From Balaenoptera acutorostrata (Eukaryota; Chordata; Mammalia; Artiodactyla; Balaenopteridae): a DNA stretch of 64,000 nucleotides. The first letter of the stretch is position 1. Each line of letters begins with the position of its first letter. Below are positions 11,620-21,549 of the stretch, in pieces. The position numbers and the translations under genes were made by a program. Under the pieces are notes generated by a model. That model did no database searches, had not been told where the DNA came from, and worked only from the letters and a program-made list of their open reading frames with translations. The stretch is taken from positions 133,962,335 to 134,026,334 of the forward strand of contig NC_080066.1 in the NCBI RefSeq assembly GCF_949987535.1. The letters are read 5' to 3'.

Positions 11620-12100
11620 TAAAGCAATAAAATTTACAGTAGGAGATAGCTAGTGGTCATTGGCAATAACTGATTGACTGCTTGTTTGGCTTTACAGAAG
11701 GCCCTCACATTGTCAGTATATAAACTGTGTAATGATCTCAAGTAGTCACAAGTGGCCAGGGGCAAATCATTGAGTCTGTTTATGTCTGTGTGGCTACAAG
11801 TGGCCATTCATCAATCTAACTAATAATTTGATGCCTAATTTTATAGTTAGTCTACAAGAAGAACAAACATATACTCATACCCACCACTGATGAACAATTT
11901 AGGGAACTGTTTCCTTGTCATCCTGTGGGAAATATGTAAAACTCATGGGTGGCTCCTAATTTTGAAGAAAAAAAAAAATTAAAAACCAACAAACCAAAAA
12001 CTACTTCCAAGAAAACATCATGAAAAATTCTTCCTTTTGTTGTTCTCATGCCATAATGACCCAGAACTCTCACACATTTGAAGTACTAGCCAGTAGTCTA
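11620..12100. other. Unique sequence, nothing recognised
   Basis: A non-repetitive AT-rich segment with a short A-run near 11967. Confidence 0.4.
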
Positions 12101-12104
12101 CCTG

Positions 12105-12720
12105 TCATCCAAGTACATGCCCTAGGCGTCTCAGTCTCCAAGGATTTCTTCACGCTTTTTCTCCCATCTTAACTGTTTCTCACCCTTCCCGGACAGTTCC
12201 AAATCCTAGTAATCCTCCAATGCTCAAGTCAAATGATTTCTAATCTATGAAGACCTCTCTTGTTCTGTCAGTTGGAAATAAACTCATTCTCTTCTTCATT
12301 TCCATAGCACTTTGCCTAACTCTCGTATAACACCCATCACTTTTATCTTATATCTGCCCTATTAGACAGTAAAGTTCCTTGAAGGCAATGACTATGTCTT
12401 TTTCATTTTTTTTTTAACATCTTTATTGGAGTATACTTGCTTTACCATGTTGTGTTAGTTTCTGCTGTATAACGAAGTGAATCAGCTATATGTATACATA
12501 TATCCCCATATTCCCTCCCTCTTGCATCTCCCTCCCACCCTCCCTATCCCACCCCTCTAGGTGGTCACAAAGCACCAAGCCGATCTCGGTGTGCGATGCA
12601 GCTGCTTTCCACTAGCTATCTATTTTATGCTTGGTTGAGTATATATGTCATTCTTCATCCTCAAAGTGCCTTGTACATAGTAAGTGTTAAACAGTGTTTG
12701 TTGAGTGAATTACTAAATCA
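12105..12720 (+). mobile_element. L2 LINE 3' end, split by an L1
   Basis: The L2 sense text runs through cactttgcctaactctcg, cttgaaggcaatgactatgt (12380-12400). After the L1 insertion it resumes as tcctcaaagtgccttgtaca, tagtaagtgttaaacagtg, ttgttgagtgaa (12655-12710), the L2 terminus. Confidence 0.8.
12401..12650 (-). mobile_element. Young L1 3'UTR, 5'-truncated, inside L2
   Basis: T-run, then aacatctttattggagtata and ctttaccatgttgtgttagt. The G-rich (here C-rich) 3'UTR block follows at about 12529-12556, then aggtggtcacaaagcaccaa. This is the same subfamily as the L1s at 43.8, 54.3 and 63.0 kb. It is truncated within the 3'UTR, about 250 bp. Flanks ctttttcat and attcttcat may be a worn target duplication. 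Confidence 0.88.
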
Positions 12721-12829
12721 TAGCCAATGGAGTTTTTATGCCACTATTACAGAAACACTTGAAGCTAAAATATAGGGTATTACAGATATAATCCTTGGAG
12801 CTTTATCCTTACCTTAAAAAAAAAAAAAA

Positions 12830-13132
12830 GGGCTTCCCTGGTGGCGCAGTGATTGAGAGTCTGCCTGCTAATGCAGGGGACGCAGGTACTAGCCCTGGTG
12901 TGGGAAGATCCCACATGCCGCGGAGCAACTAGGCCCATGAGCCACAACTACTGAGCCTGCGCGTCTGGAGCCTGTGCTCCGCAACAAGAGAGGCCGCGAT
13001 GGTGAGAGGCCCGCACACTGAGATGAAGAGTGGCCCCCGCTTGCCACAACTAGAGAAAGCCCTCACACAGAAACGAAGACCCAACACAGCCAAAAATAAA
13101 TAAATAAATAAAATAAATTAAAAAAAAAAAAA
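12830..13132 (+). mobile_element. CHR SINE (cetacean type), full length
   Basis: Starts gggcttccctggtggcgcag with the Pol III A-box-like segment. It continues with agatcccacatgccgcggag, gagcctgtgctccgcaacaa, then acgaagacccaacacagcca and an (AAATA)n/A tail. The body is the repetitive CHR unit typical of Cetacea. It probably inserted by L1 machinery next to the L1M relic that follows. The CpG-rich body explains the local GC rise. Confidence 0.93.
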
Positions 13133-13960
13133 GACTGTTTCTTTAGAGAAGTTTTAGGTTTACAGCAAATGTAAGGGAAGGTACAGAGATTTCCCATATA
13201 CTCCCTGCCCCAACACATGCATAGCCTCCCCATTATCAACATTCCCCAGCAGAGTTGTACATCTGTTATAATTGATGAACCTACAATGACAAATCAAAAT
13301 CACCCAAACTCCATAGCTTGCACTACCGTTAACTTTTGGTGTTATATATCCTATGGGTATAGAAAAATATATAATGACATGTATCCACCATTACAGTAAC
13401 GTATCGATTATTTTCACTGCCTTAAAAATCCTCTGTGCTCCACCCATTCATCCCTCCACACCCCTAACCCCTAGCAACCACTGACCTTTAGCTATCTCCA
13501 TAGTTTTGCCTTTGCTAGAATGCCATATGGTTGGAATCATAGAATATGTTGCTTTTTCAGCTTGCTTCTTTCACTTAGTAATATGTATTAAAGGTTCCTT
13601 CGTGTCTTTTAATGGCTTGATGGCTCATTTGTTTTTAGCACTGAATAATATTCCATTGTCTGGATGTACCACAAGTTATTTGTCCATTTACTTACTGAAG
13701 GACATCTTAGTTTCTTCCAAGTTTTGGCAATTATGAATAAAGCTGCTATAAACATTAGTGTGCAGGTTTCTGTGTGGACATAAATTTTCAGCTCCTTTGG
13801 GTAAATACCAAGGAGCACAATCGCTGGATTGTATAGTGAGAATATGTTTAGTTTTGTAAGAAACTCAAGTTGTCTTCTAAAGTGTCTGTACCATTTTGCA
13901 GTTCCACTAGCAATGAATGCGAGTTCCTGCTGGTCCACATTCTTGTCAATATTTGATGTT
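13133..13960 (-). mobile_element. L1M-class L1, 3' end, 5'-truncated
   Basis: Reverse-complement L1 with gaagttttaggtttacagca near its 3' end, then cccctaacccctagcaacca, gaatcatagaatatgttgct, ctgaataatattccattgtc and gaataaagctgctataaaca. The ORF2 end is decoded on the minus strand at 13609-13938 (AKWYRHFRRQLEFL, AIVLLGIYPKEL, IAKTWKKLRCPSVSKW, MEYYSVLK). It is an old subfamily. Confidence 0.88.
13609..13938 (-). pseudogene. L1 ORF2 C-terminal fragment, 109 codons
   Basis: This is the largest intact reading frame in the L1M fragment. It shows the ORF2 C-terminal landmarks: the NPAIVLLGIYPKE block, the 'FIAALFIIAKTWKKL' block and MEYYSVLK before the terminal part. It lacks endonuclease and reverse transcriptase, so no activity is possible. 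Position 13938 is near the 5' truncation of the element at 13960. Confidence 0.8.
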
Positions 13961-13962
13961 TT

Positions 13963-13994
13963 AAAAAATCTCTCAATCTAAATTAATTTATACT
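13963..13994 (+). repeat. 32-bp direct repeat, copy 2
   Basis: An exact copy of 11520-11551, lying precisely at the 5' truncation junction of the L1M fragment. Confidence 0.9.
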
Positions 13995-14092
13995 TTAATT
14001 AATTATATTTTTAATTAATTTATTTTTATTTTTAATTAATTATATTTTTAATTAATTTACTTAATTATATTTATATTTCATTTTTTTTTCCA
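13995..14092. repeat. AT-rich imperfect tandem (TTAATTAATTATATTTT-like)
   Basis: Repeated ttaattaattatatttt units, followed by a T-run and a short (CA)n at 14092-14103. A low-complexity tract. Confidence 0.85.
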
Positions 14093-14700
14093 CACACACA
14101 CACTGTATTTTATTTTTACAAGAGATAGATAGACTGACACCAAGCATTGTACATGGATGACCACAACAAAAGCAACAATGATTGCAATTACCAAACATGA
14201 AACACACTTATACTATGTCATAATATTGACATTCAGTCCAGTAATCCTCCACTGTAACAGCTCCTTTACTTTGCAGTGAAAATTGATTTGTATATTCTTT
14301 TCCTCTGAGTCCTTGTGGGATTTTTTTTTTTTAATTCAGACAGAAAGTCACAAAAATTATACTCATCCTCATCAGTTCACTCAGTCCCATGTAATTAATT
14401 TCTTTTTTTTCATCTTGATCTTTTGTTAGCACTTTTATGAGTTCATCAGTTTTTCATTAGAGTTCTGAAAATGCTTATTCATTCAGTTCAGCAGTACAGT
14501 CAGTTACCAGAAACCTGTACTTGTCAGAGTCTTTTCCATGAATTTCTTGAAGATGAAACTCTTTTATAGGAACATATTTGCAAAATCATCAGAGTACACC
14601 CAGAACTGTCTGTAAATGACAAAAGACTTAAAAATGACCATGGTTAAAGATTTGATGAAAGTTCATAATAATGCAGTTGACAAGAAAATTAGTTATTTCT
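14081..14700 (-). pseudogene. Probable processed retrocopy, 3'UTR part (source unidentified)
   Basis: Read on the minus strand, the segment ends with an AATAAA signal (complement at 14107-14113), a GTGTGTG tract and then an A-run (T-run at 14081-14090). That is the order expected at the end of an mRNA. The body has a 3'UTR-like, AU-rich character with an internal A-run (14324-14335). Many stops occur in every frame and I could not identify the parent gene. It could instead be an unrecognised old repeat. Confidence 0.4.
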
Positions 14701-14759
14701 GAGATATACATTTTAAAGTAATAACTAGGATTATTACTTATAACATTATACCAGAACAT

Positions 14760-15233
14760 ATAAGATTTTTAGATGTTTCCTGTAATGTCTGAAACATTTA
14801 TATTAACATATTTCCATACATATTTCCATACAAATACAAATATAAGATTTTTAGAAATTTCATGTAATGTCTGAAACATTTATATTAACATATTTCCATA
14901 CATATTTCCATACAAATACAAATATAAGATTTTTAGAAATTTCATGTAATGTCTGAAACATTTATATTAACATATTTCCATACATATTTCCATACAAATA
15001 CAAATATAAGATTTTTAGAAATTTCATGTAATGTCTGAAACATTTATATTAACATATTTCCATACATATTTCCATACAAATACAAATATAAGATTTTTAG
15101 AAATTTCATGTAATGTCTGAAACATTTATATTAACATATTTCCATACATATTTCCATACAAATACAAATATAAGATTTTTAGAAATTTCATGTAATGTCT
15201 GAAACATTTATATTAACATATTTCCATACAAAT
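14760..15233. repeat. 82-bp minisatellite, about 5.8 copies
   Basis: Units start (ataagattttt) at 14760, 14842, 14924, 15006, 15088 and 15170, exactly 82 bp apart. Copies 2-5 look identical. Copy 1 differs in the agatgtttcctg stretch, and the last copy stops after one of two internal 12-bp words. Each unit itself contains the 12-bp word atatttccatac twice in tandem. The array is strongly AT-rich. No ORF spans it. Confidence 0.97.
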
Positions 15234-15261
15234 AACCCAATGAAAGTTTAGTATTAGTTGT

Positions 15262-15470
15262 TTTGTTTGTTTTTTTATACTGCAGGTTCTTATTAGGCAT
15301 CAGTTTTATACACATCAGTGTATACATGTCAATCCCAATCGCCCAATTCAGCACATCACCATCCCCACCTCATCGCAGTTTTCCCCCCTTGGTGTCCATA
15401 TGTCCATTCTCTACATCTGTGTCTCAACTTCTGCCCTGCAAACTGGCTCATCTGTACCATTTTCTTGATG
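15262..15470 (-). mobile_element. Cetartiodactyl L1 3' fragment
   Basis: Reverse-complement L1 3'UTR: tatactgcaggttcttatta, gtgtatacatgtcaatccca, then cccccttggtgtccatatgt and ctgccctgcaaactggctca. It is 5'-truncated after about 210 bp. The ORFs called here are untranslated L1 3'UTR. Confidence 0.85.
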
Positions 15471-15534
15471 ACACCTGATGTGGAGCTTGTCCTTACCTTT
15501 TTCTCTTCTCACTTAGAGAAGACATGAAGGAAGA

Positions 15535-15715
15535 AGCTAACATCCATTGAGGACCTGGCTTATGCCAATTACTGTAATGAGTACTTTACACATATTGTAT
15601 CAATAATTCTCAAAATAACATGATTTTACAGGTGATAAAACTGAGACTCAAAGAGACTACAAATTTGCTCAAACTCACAAGTAAAAAAGTAGGAAATCCA
15701 TATTAAATCTAGCTT
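15535..15715 (-). mobile_element. MIR SINE (reverse)
   Basis: The reverse-complement MIR core is visible: actttacacatattgtatca, ttttacaggtgataaaactg agactcaaagag, then ttgctcaaactcacaagta. Diverged. Confidence 0.75.
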
Positions 15716-16248
15716 TCTTGAATTCCAAATGCTGATGACCATTTTTTAGCCAAGTACATTTGGTTGCTCTTAATAGAGACCCCTCATATTTATTGGAATA
15801 AGAAGGGTTTATAGTAAAAACAAATTTGAAATGATTAGAAAGATATACTTTATGAAAGTCTAAGACATGAACCATTATAGAGCTGGGCCAATAGCCACTG
15901 AAACTGGACTATGGTTCTGGAGCCAAAGAGACTCATGGAAACTATGTTGTTGAGTTCATTATTTTCACACTAATTTCTCTGTGGACACAGCTCAGCCACA
16001 TTTACCCTTGTTTCTGTCCTGCCACCCAATGGCTTTCTCTGCTTAATCAGCTTCTTCTCCCTGTGACTCTGCCTCCCACGTTGCTTTGGCTTACCACCCA
16101 TGGCCCTGTGAGCCTTGACTCTATCTCATGACATCTCCACTTAACTTTCTCTTCTAATGGGCAAACACATTTTGGATTTCTCATTATCTAATTCAAGTTC
16201 CATAGACAGAATTTGATAAAAATATTCTTCTGAACTAGGCCATGAAAA
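15716..16248. other. Unique sequence, nothing recognised
   Basis: No repeat or coding signal is supported here. Confidence 0.4.
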
Positions 16249-16437
16249 TTAGGTAAGAGATGTGTTCATAAATTTGTCACCCTGGGGCACAACCTCCTTC
16301 AGAGTTTCATCAACAGTGTCAGGAGCTGTGGGAGGTGTTGGTGTAGGTGTGAACAGGCTGTACATAGTAATTATCCCCAGCCCAATCCCCAAATAAAGAT
16401 ATCCAGTCCAAACTTGTTTCTGAGTGCCAGATCTCAT
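16249..16437 (-). CDS. Small ORF, possible one-helix membrane protein or its retrocopy
   Basis: 62 codons with protein-like character. Residues 1-11 are polar (MRSGTQKQVWT), and about 12-28 form a hydrophobic segment (GYLYLGIGLGIITMYSL). A proline/threonine linker follows (FTPTPTPPTAP), then an acidic helix-like tail (DTVDETLKEVVPQ). This layout fits a small single-pass protein of the kind found in mitochondria or the ER. No family was recognised, there is no splice or promoter evidence, and ORFs of this length arise by chance. A diverged retrocopy is the alternative. The Kozak context (gaaaATGAG) is moderate. Confidence 0.22.
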   Translation of the reverse strand: MRSGTQKQVWTGYLYLGIGLGIITMYSLFTPTPTPPTAPDTVDETLKEVVPQGDKFMNTSLT

Positions 16438-17584
16438 TTTCTATGGCTTATTAGAACTTTTCTCCTGCATGGTGCAGAGACATCTCAACAGCAGTATGTT
16501 TAAGACTGAATTCATTACGGTGTCAGCAAAAAACCTACTCTATCTTTTGTTCTCTAGCTCACCACCAGGACTTGTGACAGTATTTCTTTACTTTTCAGAC
16601 CCTATCACTTTCTAATGAAAATGCCATTGTTGGTGTTCATAAGGTTCTAGCACAAATACTCAGTGAGAAATTGTTGCTAGTATTTTAAAATTAGACAATT
16701 GATACAGCGGATAAATTAAAATATGTAGTACTTCAACAATCACATGTTTTGACTAAGTAGATATACCAAGTTTTTGGCTTACATAATTCTAAGTGGAAAA
16801 GTATATAAACAACCTTGAAATAAATTCTATTCAAGGAACTTGGGCATTTTATTGTTGTTGTTGGAAGTTGCATGTCAGCTCATTAGCTTTCTTGAAAATT
16901 AAATTTAAATGAAGGCACGATTGTAATGGAAGGGGTTAATGCTCTACACCACTCAAACTTTTGCTTAAAATTATAGTTGTGAAAACTACTTATACTGAGA
17001 ATGAGTCATTGACACTTGCAGGAGTTTTTCAGCTAAATGCAGCCTTGAAGATTTGCAAGTTAGCCTATAAGAGCAAGAATTGCAAACAAACTATGAATAT
17101 TTAATTTTTGAAAACAACCATTCTGCAACTGAGGGTAAAAGATGTGTCCATGTCCCTCACAGGGATGTGGATTTCTTATTTTTATCTAGTACACTCTGGA
17201 ATGGATGTGTACCTTGAATTGTGCCCAACATGCTCAATGGGGAAAATCTGTCATGCTTATCCAAGGTCAATATTTGCTATGTAGATTTTAGATTTTCATT
17301 ATTATTTTTTAAAGTTTTTGATAGCAAGTGTGGCTTACATGGGATCTCAAGAAAGTTAAAAAGGTAAGAGATTTGTTTAAGCATTAATCCTTGTTGACCT
17401 GGGTCACATAAAAATCACTATCTAAAAATGCTGTAATAAAGATTCTATCACTAAGAACTGAGACTGTTTTGAAACCAGACAAAATGGCAGCATCATTCAG
17501 AATGAGCATTCAGTAGAGACACTGTGAAGCTAGGCAGGCATCAAATCTTGGGTGTGTTTCTTATTGAATAAAAATGATATACTT
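16438..17584. other. Unique sequence, nothing recognised
   Basis: About 1.1 kb with no repeat or gene evidence. The ORF at 16424-16615 has no recognisable feature. Confidence 0.4.
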
Positions 17585-17690
17585 TTTTAAAAATTTAATT
17601 TATTTTTTATACAGTAGGTTCTTATTAGTTATCTATTTTATACATATTAGTGTATATATGTCAATCCCAATCTCCCACTGAAGTCCATTA
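17585..17690 (-). mobile_element. Short L1 3'UTR fragment
   Basis: tttttatacagtaggttctt, then tagtgtatatatgtcaatcc, the same 3' end type as 15262-15470 but truncated after about 100 bp. Confidence 0.75.
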
Positions 17691-17744
17691 ATTTCTCCAT
17701 AGGCAGGAGTTTAGGGCTGTAGACTCAAGTCAGAGGTACACAAG

Positions 17745-17905
17745 AAGAATACCAGTGATTCTCAAAAGTGTGGTTCCTTGATCACCTGTATGGCAGGCTG
17801 AGGTGCTGGCTAAAAAGAAGAAAAGAAAAGAAGAGAACAGAAGGGAAGAGAAAAAAGAAAATCCTCCCAAATTTTATCCTAGGAACCTATATTTTAATCC
17901 CTCAA
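17745..17905 (+). mobile_element. MER5-like hAT-Charlie MITE, interrupted
   Basis: ccagtgattctcaaaagtgt, ggttccttgatcacctgtat, then gctgaggtgctggctaa resemble the MER5 terminus 'cagtggttctcaaagtgtggtcc'. After an (AAAAG)n-like purine run at 17808-17862 it seems to resume with aacctatattttaatcc. Confidence 0.55.
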
Positions 17906-18799
17906 ACACTAGGTTAGCTGAACCCATGGGGAAGGTCTGCTGAGCTATCCTGATCACCATAGCTCAGGAATGCCAGTGGCAGGCAGGTAAGCAAATATGG
18001 AAGCTGTGAAGTAAGTATATAAGATAATGGGAAGTGAGTGGTGGGACTCAAGATGAATTGGAGAGGCAGTTCCCTCTTAAAGACATTCATATACAATTTT
18101 TTAAACCTGTTAGTTAACAGAAAATATCTGTGGAAATTGCAGCGCCCACATGTTTAACTTGAAGGAATCTTGAGTGCATGAGGGATGTTGAACTTGGGGA
18201 CTTACACAGTTAGCCATCTAATTTTTCTTTTAATCTACTTGATTTTTGTCCCATAATCTCCTATCCTATTTAACTTCTGTTTGTGCACGTTTAGATCCTT
18301 TAGGCTTGTTATTATTCTTTGTAATCTTTCAGTATGTTTGTTTTAACTGACTTACTGTGTCTTCATTTTTTTCTAGCTTGCTGCATCCACAGCCCAGGTA
18401 GAGTACTTAGTGACCCCTTTCACTGAGAGATACCAAGCGAATCCTGTGTCACAGGTGTCTTGACTGACATAGCACTGTCACCTGGATGACGAAACTTCAA
18501 TATCTAGCCTAACTAACTGCATGTGATACCTGTATGCCACGTGCTGCCTAGAATGTACTGATGATCAGCTACTATCCAAACCGTGAAGGAAAAAAGTGAT
18601 ATTTTTGGAAGACAATTTGACTATTCCAAATCCTGCCCTAAAACACATTAGGCAGGAGACTACTTCTTTAGTTGCTCACAAAATCACCTTCAGAGAATAC
18701 ACGCATTTATTGAAAGTCACTGGAAGAAACAATGTTAGGGATTCCAAGGTATTCTAAAATTTTGCCCCAAATTAATGTGATGTTTAGTGATCTAGAGTT
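17906..18799. other. Unique sequence, nothing recognised
   Basis: No repeat, RNA gene or protein signature could be supported. Confidence 0.4.
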
Positions 18800-19210
18800 T
18801 AAGCAGCTATTTCTCAAAGTATGGTCTGGGTCCCCAAGACCCTTTCCAAGTTTAGTAAGATCAAAACTATTTGCATAAAAGCACTAAGACGTTTTTGCAC
18901 TCTCATTCTCTTGTGAGCCCACAGCAGAGTTTTTCAGAGGCTATGCGGTCTGATGATATGATCACTCTGACAGCAATGGAATGTATGCTTTTATATTCTT
19001 GTGTCTTCTAGAATTTTCTAAAGTAATGAGTTCAAGGTATAAATATGTGCATTTTCAGAGATTAACTCAGCTTTCCCTCACTATTTCTACTGTGTTCTTA
19101 TCATGCTTCTTTGGTTTTACTAGATATAAACTTTGTAACCCCATTATCATTCCAATAGATCACTGTTTTGAAATCAAGTTTTCCCCATATGTGGAAATAC
19201 ATCAAGAATA

Positions 19211-19220
19211 AGTAAATTTT
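19211..19220. repeat. Target site duplication agtaaatttt, left copy
   Basis: Exact partner at 19509-19518, flanking the CHR SINE. Confidence 0.9.
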
Positions 19221-19508
19221 TTGGGCTTCCCTGGTGGCGCAGTGGTTGAGAATCTGCCTGCCAATGCAGGGGACACGGGTCGAGCCCTGGTCTGAGAAGA
19301 TCCCACATGCCACGGAGCAACTGGGCCCGTGAGCCACAACTACTGAGCCTGCACGTCTGGAGCCTGTGCTCCGCAACAAGAGAGGCCGCGACAGTGAGAG
19401 GCCCGCGCACCGCGATGAAGAGTGGCCCCCGCTCGCCGCAGCTGGAGAGGGCCCTCGCACAGAAACGAAGACCCAACACACCCAAAAATAAATTAAAAAA
19501 AAAAAAAA
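19221..19508 (+). mobile_element. CHR SINE (cetacean type), full length
   Basis: The head gggcttccctggtggcgcag begins at 19223. It has a B-box-like cgggtcgagccctgg, the body cacatgccacggagcaactg, gtgctccgcaacaagagagg, cccccgctcgccgcagctgg and a tail acccaacacacccaaaaata. The target duplication is exact. The ORFs at 19101-19513 on both strands are this SINE read through, not genes. Confidence 0.95.
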
Positions 19509-20087
19509 AGTAAATTTTGTTATCTTGGTTGGTAATAATACTTCTGAATTATTTGTGGAACTTTTCTAAATTTAGAAATCTTATAAATGTTATTTTACAA
19601 TTGTATAGTACTTTATTTTTAAATGAAAGATATCATTTTATAAGTAAATTTATATTTAGTGATAGATTGTTTAATTAAATAAGGAAAATTAAAGGCTCAC
19701 TTTCTCAACCCATGGTTGTACCATCTATTCTCAAGATACTGAAAAAGATAAAACTGACATTTCATAAAGTCCTCTTGACTCATAGAAGGGAAGAATCTAC
19801 TCCTAATGCAACTGTAAATAATAAATAAAATATGATGAAAGCTGTCTTTATAGATATTAATAGTTTACTTTATTTTGTCTCACACAACAGAACATTTCTG
19901 AATAGTATTATGTTGCCGGTTAAGTTGCAGCATGATTTTAAGTTAAAAAAATGGGGGAGGGAGATTTGATAGTTTAAAAATAGACAAGGATAACCTCAGT
20001 AAAAGCCAAAAAATAATTGTTATAGCTTTTCCAACTAGGAATGAAAAAGTCACTGAGACATTATAAAGGCTAACTTATCATATTGCA

Positions 20088-20490
20088 TTGGCCAAAGGCG
20101 CATGCCCAATAGCTGAGACACTAACAAAGCTTTGTAGAGTTCACCTTGCTGGCTGCCTGCTGCATGAAAAGTTAGTGAGAGGAAACACTGTACTGTTACT
20201 TTCCAACAAGATGACAACACGCGAAATTAAAGATTTAGTTGCAAACATGAAGACTAGGTTAATACGTTGTCAGCAGAATTATACTTTGCCTTAAAGATGG
20301 GTGAATCTACTGACAGGATTAAACTTGTGGTTTTGCTTATTTTTGATCAATGATGGCATCAACTTGTTAAAGACATGTGACTTGTTGGCAACAAACACAA
20401 ATGGTGCTGAAATTTCCAGTGTTGAATAATTATTTTGGATTTCATGGTTTGTTAGGAAACAAGAATGTCCTTGATGAAGCTGTAAAATGA
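20088..20490 (+). pseudogene. hAT transposase remnant
   Basis: Codons 20088-20291 read AKGACPIAETLTKLCRVHLA, then a block VRGNTVLLLSNKMTTREIKD and LVANMKTRLI. This matches the order in hAT transposases and their domesticated relatives: a 'KPYTIGEELI' block, 'SNNTVxRRIxDM' and then 'DESTD'. The latter appears here as MGESTD after a frameshift near 20292, so the first motif acidic residue is lost. Beyond it, VVLLIF resembles the following hydrophobic strand, and stops accumulate. It is an inactive fossil. Confidence 0.6.
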
Positions 20491-20619
20491 GCATTAATTC
20501 TTATTTGATTGTTATTAGTGAAACTATTAATTGTATTCAATGTGACCTTGCGTACACATCTCTTACTGGTCTGGGTTATTCCCGTGTGTACTCTTTGATC
20601 TGCTGCTTCTCAGAAACCC

Positions 20620-20785
20620 TATGCCAACAAGCTCTGTGATCAGTGGTTACTTACTTCATCCCCCCTGATTTGAAATTTCCTTACCTTTAAAAAGGGGAAG
20701 CTAATTTCTATCTCATGGAATTATGGTGGGGATAAAATAAGACAGTTAAGTGACTTTTACTGTAAGGCATAAGCCTTTTAAAATA
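20620..20785 (+). mobile_element. MIR SINE
   Basis: ttacttacttcatccccc, tccttacctttaaaaagggg, ctcatggaattatggtgggg, ataaaataagacagttaag: the MIR sense core with the usual 'cctcatctgtaaaatggg' and 'gaggattaaatgag' landmarks. Confidence 0.75.
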
Positions 20786-21549
20786 TTATGACTTGTTCTT
20801 TCAAAATCTGAACTAATTATAGGATCCCACTAGGCAACAAAATCAGAATCAGTACTTTACTCTTCCCTCCAAACTGGATCCACCTATAATTTCACACTGA
20901 AAAATTCTGACATTGTTTGAAATTGCATGGTAATTCCATTCATTCTATACTCTACCTTCTAAAAATAAAATTGTTTACAAGATGGGTCAAGAATGTATTT
21001 GCTATACCTGTAGCTAAACAGGATGGAGAGCAGATGTGTGGCCCACTGAAGCCCTCATCTCTGCTTTATTCTAACTCTGTGACAGTTTTGAGGTCAGTGT
21101 AAAAACATATTCAATACTGTCCATCTGTTTGGATAGTTTTGTGTACTTCTACAATGATATCATTTGTGTGACTTTTTCTTTTTATTCAAATCTAAATAAG
21201 AGTTCTGCATAGACATTCTAACACCAAGGCTGCAGATTTCTATGCAAGCATGCATCTTCTTTCTGCACCTCCCCTACAAATCCACTGACCCCTTTCCAAG
21301 TAACCCCTTGGTTACTCACATTTTCTTACACTATTGCCTACATTGTGCTTCTTGACACTTTCTCTCCCAAGGCTTCCATCACTCCTTTCTCTTCCTTCTC
21401 TTGTTCTTCCTCTGATGACCCTATGGTCTTCTTCACAGGGTCCTCTTCCTTTGCCCACTTTTCCATGTGCTATCAGTACCCTCAGAACTTGCAGAGTACC
21501 TGCAAAATAGTCATTATCTTCATCCTCAAGAATAAACAGAGATTTGTTC
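20786..21549. other. Unique sequence, nothing recognised
   Basis: Pyrimidine-rich around 21330-21440. No ORF with recognisable domain was seen. Confidence 0.4.

Larger units (their letters stand above)
18800..20500 (+). mobile_element. hAT-Tip100-type DNA transposon fossil (Zaphod-like)
   Basis: The 5' end (agctatttctcaaagtatgg, tctgggtccccaagaccctt, then aagatcaaaactatttgcat and cactctcattctcttgtgag) has the order of a mammalian hAT-Tip100 element. Downstream, 20088-20480 decodes to a diverged hAT transposase. A CHR SINE interrupts it at 19221-19508. The 3' terminal repeat was not located, so the end is approximate. The subfamily name is from memory and should be checked. Confidence 0.65.

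Noticed and set aside
12830..12905. tRNA-like A and B boxes
   Set aside because: They belong to the tRNA-derived SINE head; the sequence does not fold into a complete cloverleaf with proper acceptor and anticodon arms. No tRNA gene is claimed here or in the other SINEs.
14760..15233. CRISPR-like reading of the regular 82-bp array
   Set aside because: Units are contiguous and identical throughout, with no unique spacers, and the host is a mammal.
19101..19513. Arg/Ser-rich ORFs of 68-126 codons
   Set aside because: They are the CHR SINE read in several frames.
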